A stretch of DNA of 64,000 bases from Yersinia frederiksenii ATCC 33641 (GTDB lineage Bacteria > Pseudomonadota > Gammaproteobacteria > Enterobacterales > Enterobacteriaceae), in assembly GCF_000754805.1 (NCBI RefSeq), contig NZ_KN150731.1, positions 4,741,642 through 4,805,641 on the forward strand. The letters run 5' to 3'. Shown here one piece after another: positions 62,121 through 64,000 of the stretch. The position numbers and the translations under genes are program-made. The stretch's first letter is position 1. Each line of letters opens with the position of its first letter. Below the pieces are notes generated by a model. The model did no database searches and was not told the DNA's origin. It was given only the letters and a program-made list of their open reading frames with translations.

Positions 62121-62390
62121 TTAGCCAATCAACGTTGGTAGGCTGGCAAACAAATTACGCATGTAATCAAGAATTAAGTTCAGCATCCATGGACCAGCGA
62201 TAACCATAGTCGCGAAGACCGACAAAATTTTTGGGATAAATGACAAGGTCATTTCGTTTATCTGTGTTGCTGCCTGCAATAAGCTCACAGTCAAACCGCT
62301 TATCAGGGCGGCTAATAGCAGTGGCGCGGCCAGTGCAAGGGCGATCTTCATTGCCTCAACGCCGAGTGCCATTACCGATTCTGGTGTCAT
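62121..62390 (-). CDS. fliQ: Flagellar type III export protein FliQ
   Basis: An 89-residue inner-membrane protein, same length as E. coli FliQ. Two transmembrane helices with the conserved [15 protein letters not shown] and [16 protein letters not shown] motifs. It packs around FliP/FliR in the export gate. The fliP stop lies 60 bases upstream. Confidence 0.95.
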   Translation of the reverse strand: MTPESVMALGVEAMKIALALAAPLLLAALISGLTVSLLQAATQINEMTLSFIPKILSVFATMVIAGPWMLNLILDYMRNLFASLPTLIG

Positions 62391-62450
62391 GACGTATCTA
62401 CCTCTTGCCTAACCATGATTACAAATAACAGCGTTTTCAGCCAAATATCA

Positions 62451-63203
62451 TCAGCTATAGAAGCTTTGCGCCAGTGAACCCAGTAACAGTTGCCAACCAT
62501 CGACTAAGACAAACAGCATCAACTTAAAGGGGAGCGAGATACTGGCTGGTGGAACCATCATCATCCCTAAAGCCATCAACACGCTGGCCACTACCAGGTC
62601 GATAATCAAGAATGGAATAAAAACGGTAAAACCGATTTGGAAAGCTGTTTTCAGCTCACTGGTGACATAGGCGGGCAGCAGGATGCGCATCGGAACCACT
62701 TCAGGCCCTTCCAGTGCCGGTATATTGGCTAAGCGGGCATAGAGTGCCAGATCTGATTCACGGGTTTGGCGCAGCATAAATTCACGTAGCGGTTGCGACC
62801 CTTTATCCATCGCCACTTCCATACTTATTTTGTCCTGACTAAAGGGCAGATAAGCATCTTGATAAACCTTGTCGAATACTGGCGACATAATAAAGAAAGT
62901 CAGAAATAGCGCTAAACCCAGCATAACCTGATTCGGTGGTGCTGAAGGGGTACCCAGTGCGTTACGCAACAAACCCAATACAATAATGATGCGTGTAAAA
63001 CTGGTCATCATCAGCAATGCGGCAGGCAGAAAACTCAGGGTGGTAATAAAGACTAATGTCTGTACCGGAAGCGACCAACTTTGCCCACCATTGGCCAAGG
63101 GTTGGCTGATAATACCAGGCAATTGAGCCAATGCCGCTGGGGAGCAGAGCAAGATGAGCAGCAATAGGGGAGTTTTATTCATTAGCGGACGCAAAGCGAT
63201 CAT
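62451..63203 (-). CDS. fliP: Flagellar type III export protein FliP
   Basis: A 250-residue inner-membrane protein with a cleavable signal (ending PAALA), as in E. coli FliP (245), and four or more transmembrane helices. [38 protein letters not shown] includes the family core. It overlaps fliO by 4 bases. Confidence 0.94.
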   Translation of the reverse strand: MIALRPLMNKTPLLLLILLCSPAALAQLPGIISQPLANGGQSWSLPVQTLVFITTLSFLPAALLMMTSFTRIIIVLGLLRNALGTPSAPPNQVMLGLALFLTFFIMSPVFDKVYQDAYLPFSQDKISMEVAMDKGSQPLREFMLRQTRESDLALYARLANIPALEGPEVVPMRILLPAYVTSELKTAFQIGFTVFIPFLIIDLVVASVLMALGMMMVPPASISLPFKLMLFVLVDGWQLLLGSLAQSFYS

Positions 63204-63739
63204 GCCGATTTTTCCGGATGTTTCAGTAGCTTGTTCAGTAGTTGGCGAAAATCAGCCGGTTTCGCACTGTTTGGCGATAGCTCGGTACTTGTTTCATCAA
63301 CGGGTGGGCGGGGCAGAGTATGAAGTTGGGTGACATTTTGCGCGGTGACACCTAATACCAACCAGGTATTATCGACTTCGACGATTACCACTTTCTCACG
63401 CTGCCCGACCTGACAACTGGCCCGTACATTCAATAACTTATTGTTGCGCGCCTGCGGTGCAAAACCTAAACGACGAACCAACCACGCGCCACACAAAATC
63501 AGCAGCAGAATGCCACCTAATACACTGCCAACTTGCGTTAATACCGTACCTGCGGGCATGGCTGGGGCCGTTTGCTGCGCAGCGACACCCGGATGACTGG
63601 CGGCAAATCCGGTCACCGGTGTTTGTGCTGTTACGGGGGGATTCGCAACCGGCAGATTAACTGCCGGTGCATTAATAGCCACCGGCGCAGCGAGTGCGGC
63701 TGTCGAATCAGGTGCTGTCACAGTTTGCGCTGCGGTCAT
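63200..63739 (-). CDS. fliO: Flagellar assembly protein FliO, with long N-terminal extension
   Basis: A 179-residue protein; E. coli FliO has 121. About 60 extra N-terminal residues rich in Ala, Pro, Val and Thr precede the single transmembrane helix (about 70-88, [14 protein letters not shown]). The cytoplasmic domain matches the family ([31 protein letters not shown]). A shorter start at the internal Met of MPAGTVL would give about 119 residues. FliO helps FliP oligomerise. It overlaps fliN by one base at 63739. Confidence 0.85.
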   Translation of the reverse strand: MTAAQTVTAPDSTAALAAPVAINAPAVNLPVANPPVTAQTPVTGFAASHPGVAAQQTAPAMPAGTVLTQVGSVLGGILLLILCGAWLVRRLGFAPQARNNKLLNVRASCQVGQREKVVIVEVDNTWLVLGVTAQNVTQLHTLPRPPVDETSTELSPNSAKPADFRQLLNKLLKHPEKSA

Positions 63740-64000
63740 TAGCGACTCAGACGACGCATACGTTCTGACGGGGTAATGATGTCAGTGATACGAACGCCGT
63801 ATTTATCCGCCACCACCACCACTTCACCCTGAGCAATCAGATAACCATTAATCAGAATATCCAGGGGTTCGCCAGCCAGACCATCAAGGGAAACCACCGA
63901 GCCTTGGGACAAGCGCAGCAACTCTTTGATGGTCATTTTGGTACGACCCAGCTCAACGGTCAGCTTCACCGGGATATCCAGAATTAAATCGATATCCTGT
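63739..64000 (-). CDS. fliN: Flagellar switch protein FliN (partial, 5' end outside window)
   Basis: The C-terminal SpoA-domain part of FliN. DIPVKLTVELGRTKMTIKELL, GSVVSLDGLAGEPLDILING and GVRITDIIT are FliN/SpoA signatures. The frame stays open to the right edge (reading QDIDLILDIP upstream of the first Met at 63969), so the real start lies beyond 64000. It forms the C ring with FliM and FliG. Downstream genes fliOPQR follow in order. Confidence 0.94.
   Translation of the reverse strand, partial: QDIDLILDIPVKLTVELGRTKMTIKELLRLSQGSVVSLDGLAGEPLDILINGYLIAQGEVVVVADKYGVRITDIITPSERMRRLSR

Overview
The window reads as chromosomal DNA of a Yersinia species, probably of the Y. enterocolitica group. 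The grounds are a contiguous flagellar/chemotaxis block in the Yersinia order (flhDC-motAB-cheAW-tsr-tap-cheRBYZ-flhBAE-flgNMA-flgBCDEFGHIJKL, then fliNOPQR converging), an AppA phytase, a Kdo hydroxylase (KdoO), an mgtC-mgtB pair, and ERIC repeats. All identifications are from reading the sequence and from remembered family sequences; no database search was run.

Region 1 (1-4.6 kb, + strand) is the end of a sulfoquinovose-glycoside uptake and hydrolysis cluster: the C-terminal third of YihQ, two GPH-family transporters (YihP/YihO-like), and the OmpL outer-membrane channel. Region 2 (4.6-15 kb) is metabolic and accessory: a 30-residue membrane protein, an orphan GlgC lacking the usual activator lysine, AppA, a small unknown protein, KdoO, an Lrp-type regulator, YlaC, a quinone oxidoreductase and an autotransporter. 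Region 3 (15-20.6 kb) holds lacZ and lacI, with an Escherichia-like lac operator between them and no permease gene, then a cold-shock gene with a long cspA-type leader, and dsrB.

Region 4 (20.6-29.1 kb) holds a chemoreceptor with the NWETF tail, a decayed CaiB/BaiF-type CoA-transferase pseudogene, mgtC-mgtB behind an exact PhoP box and a structured leader with a 13-codon ORF, then curA and uspC.

Region 5 (29.1-64 kb) is flagellar. FlhDC is preceded by a CRP site and an RcsAB box, spaced as in E. coli. Sigma-28 promoters are visible inside flhC (for motAB-cheAW), before tsr and before flgK. Hook, rod, ring, export and chemotaxis genes are complete up to fliN, which runs off the right end. Two insertions break the usual flagellar order: a cytoplasmic-looking subtilisin-family protease between cheZ and flhB, and an unlisted 47-codon secreted peptide gene between flhE and flgN. 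MotB and FliO carry unusual Pro/Ala/Thr/Val-rich extensions.
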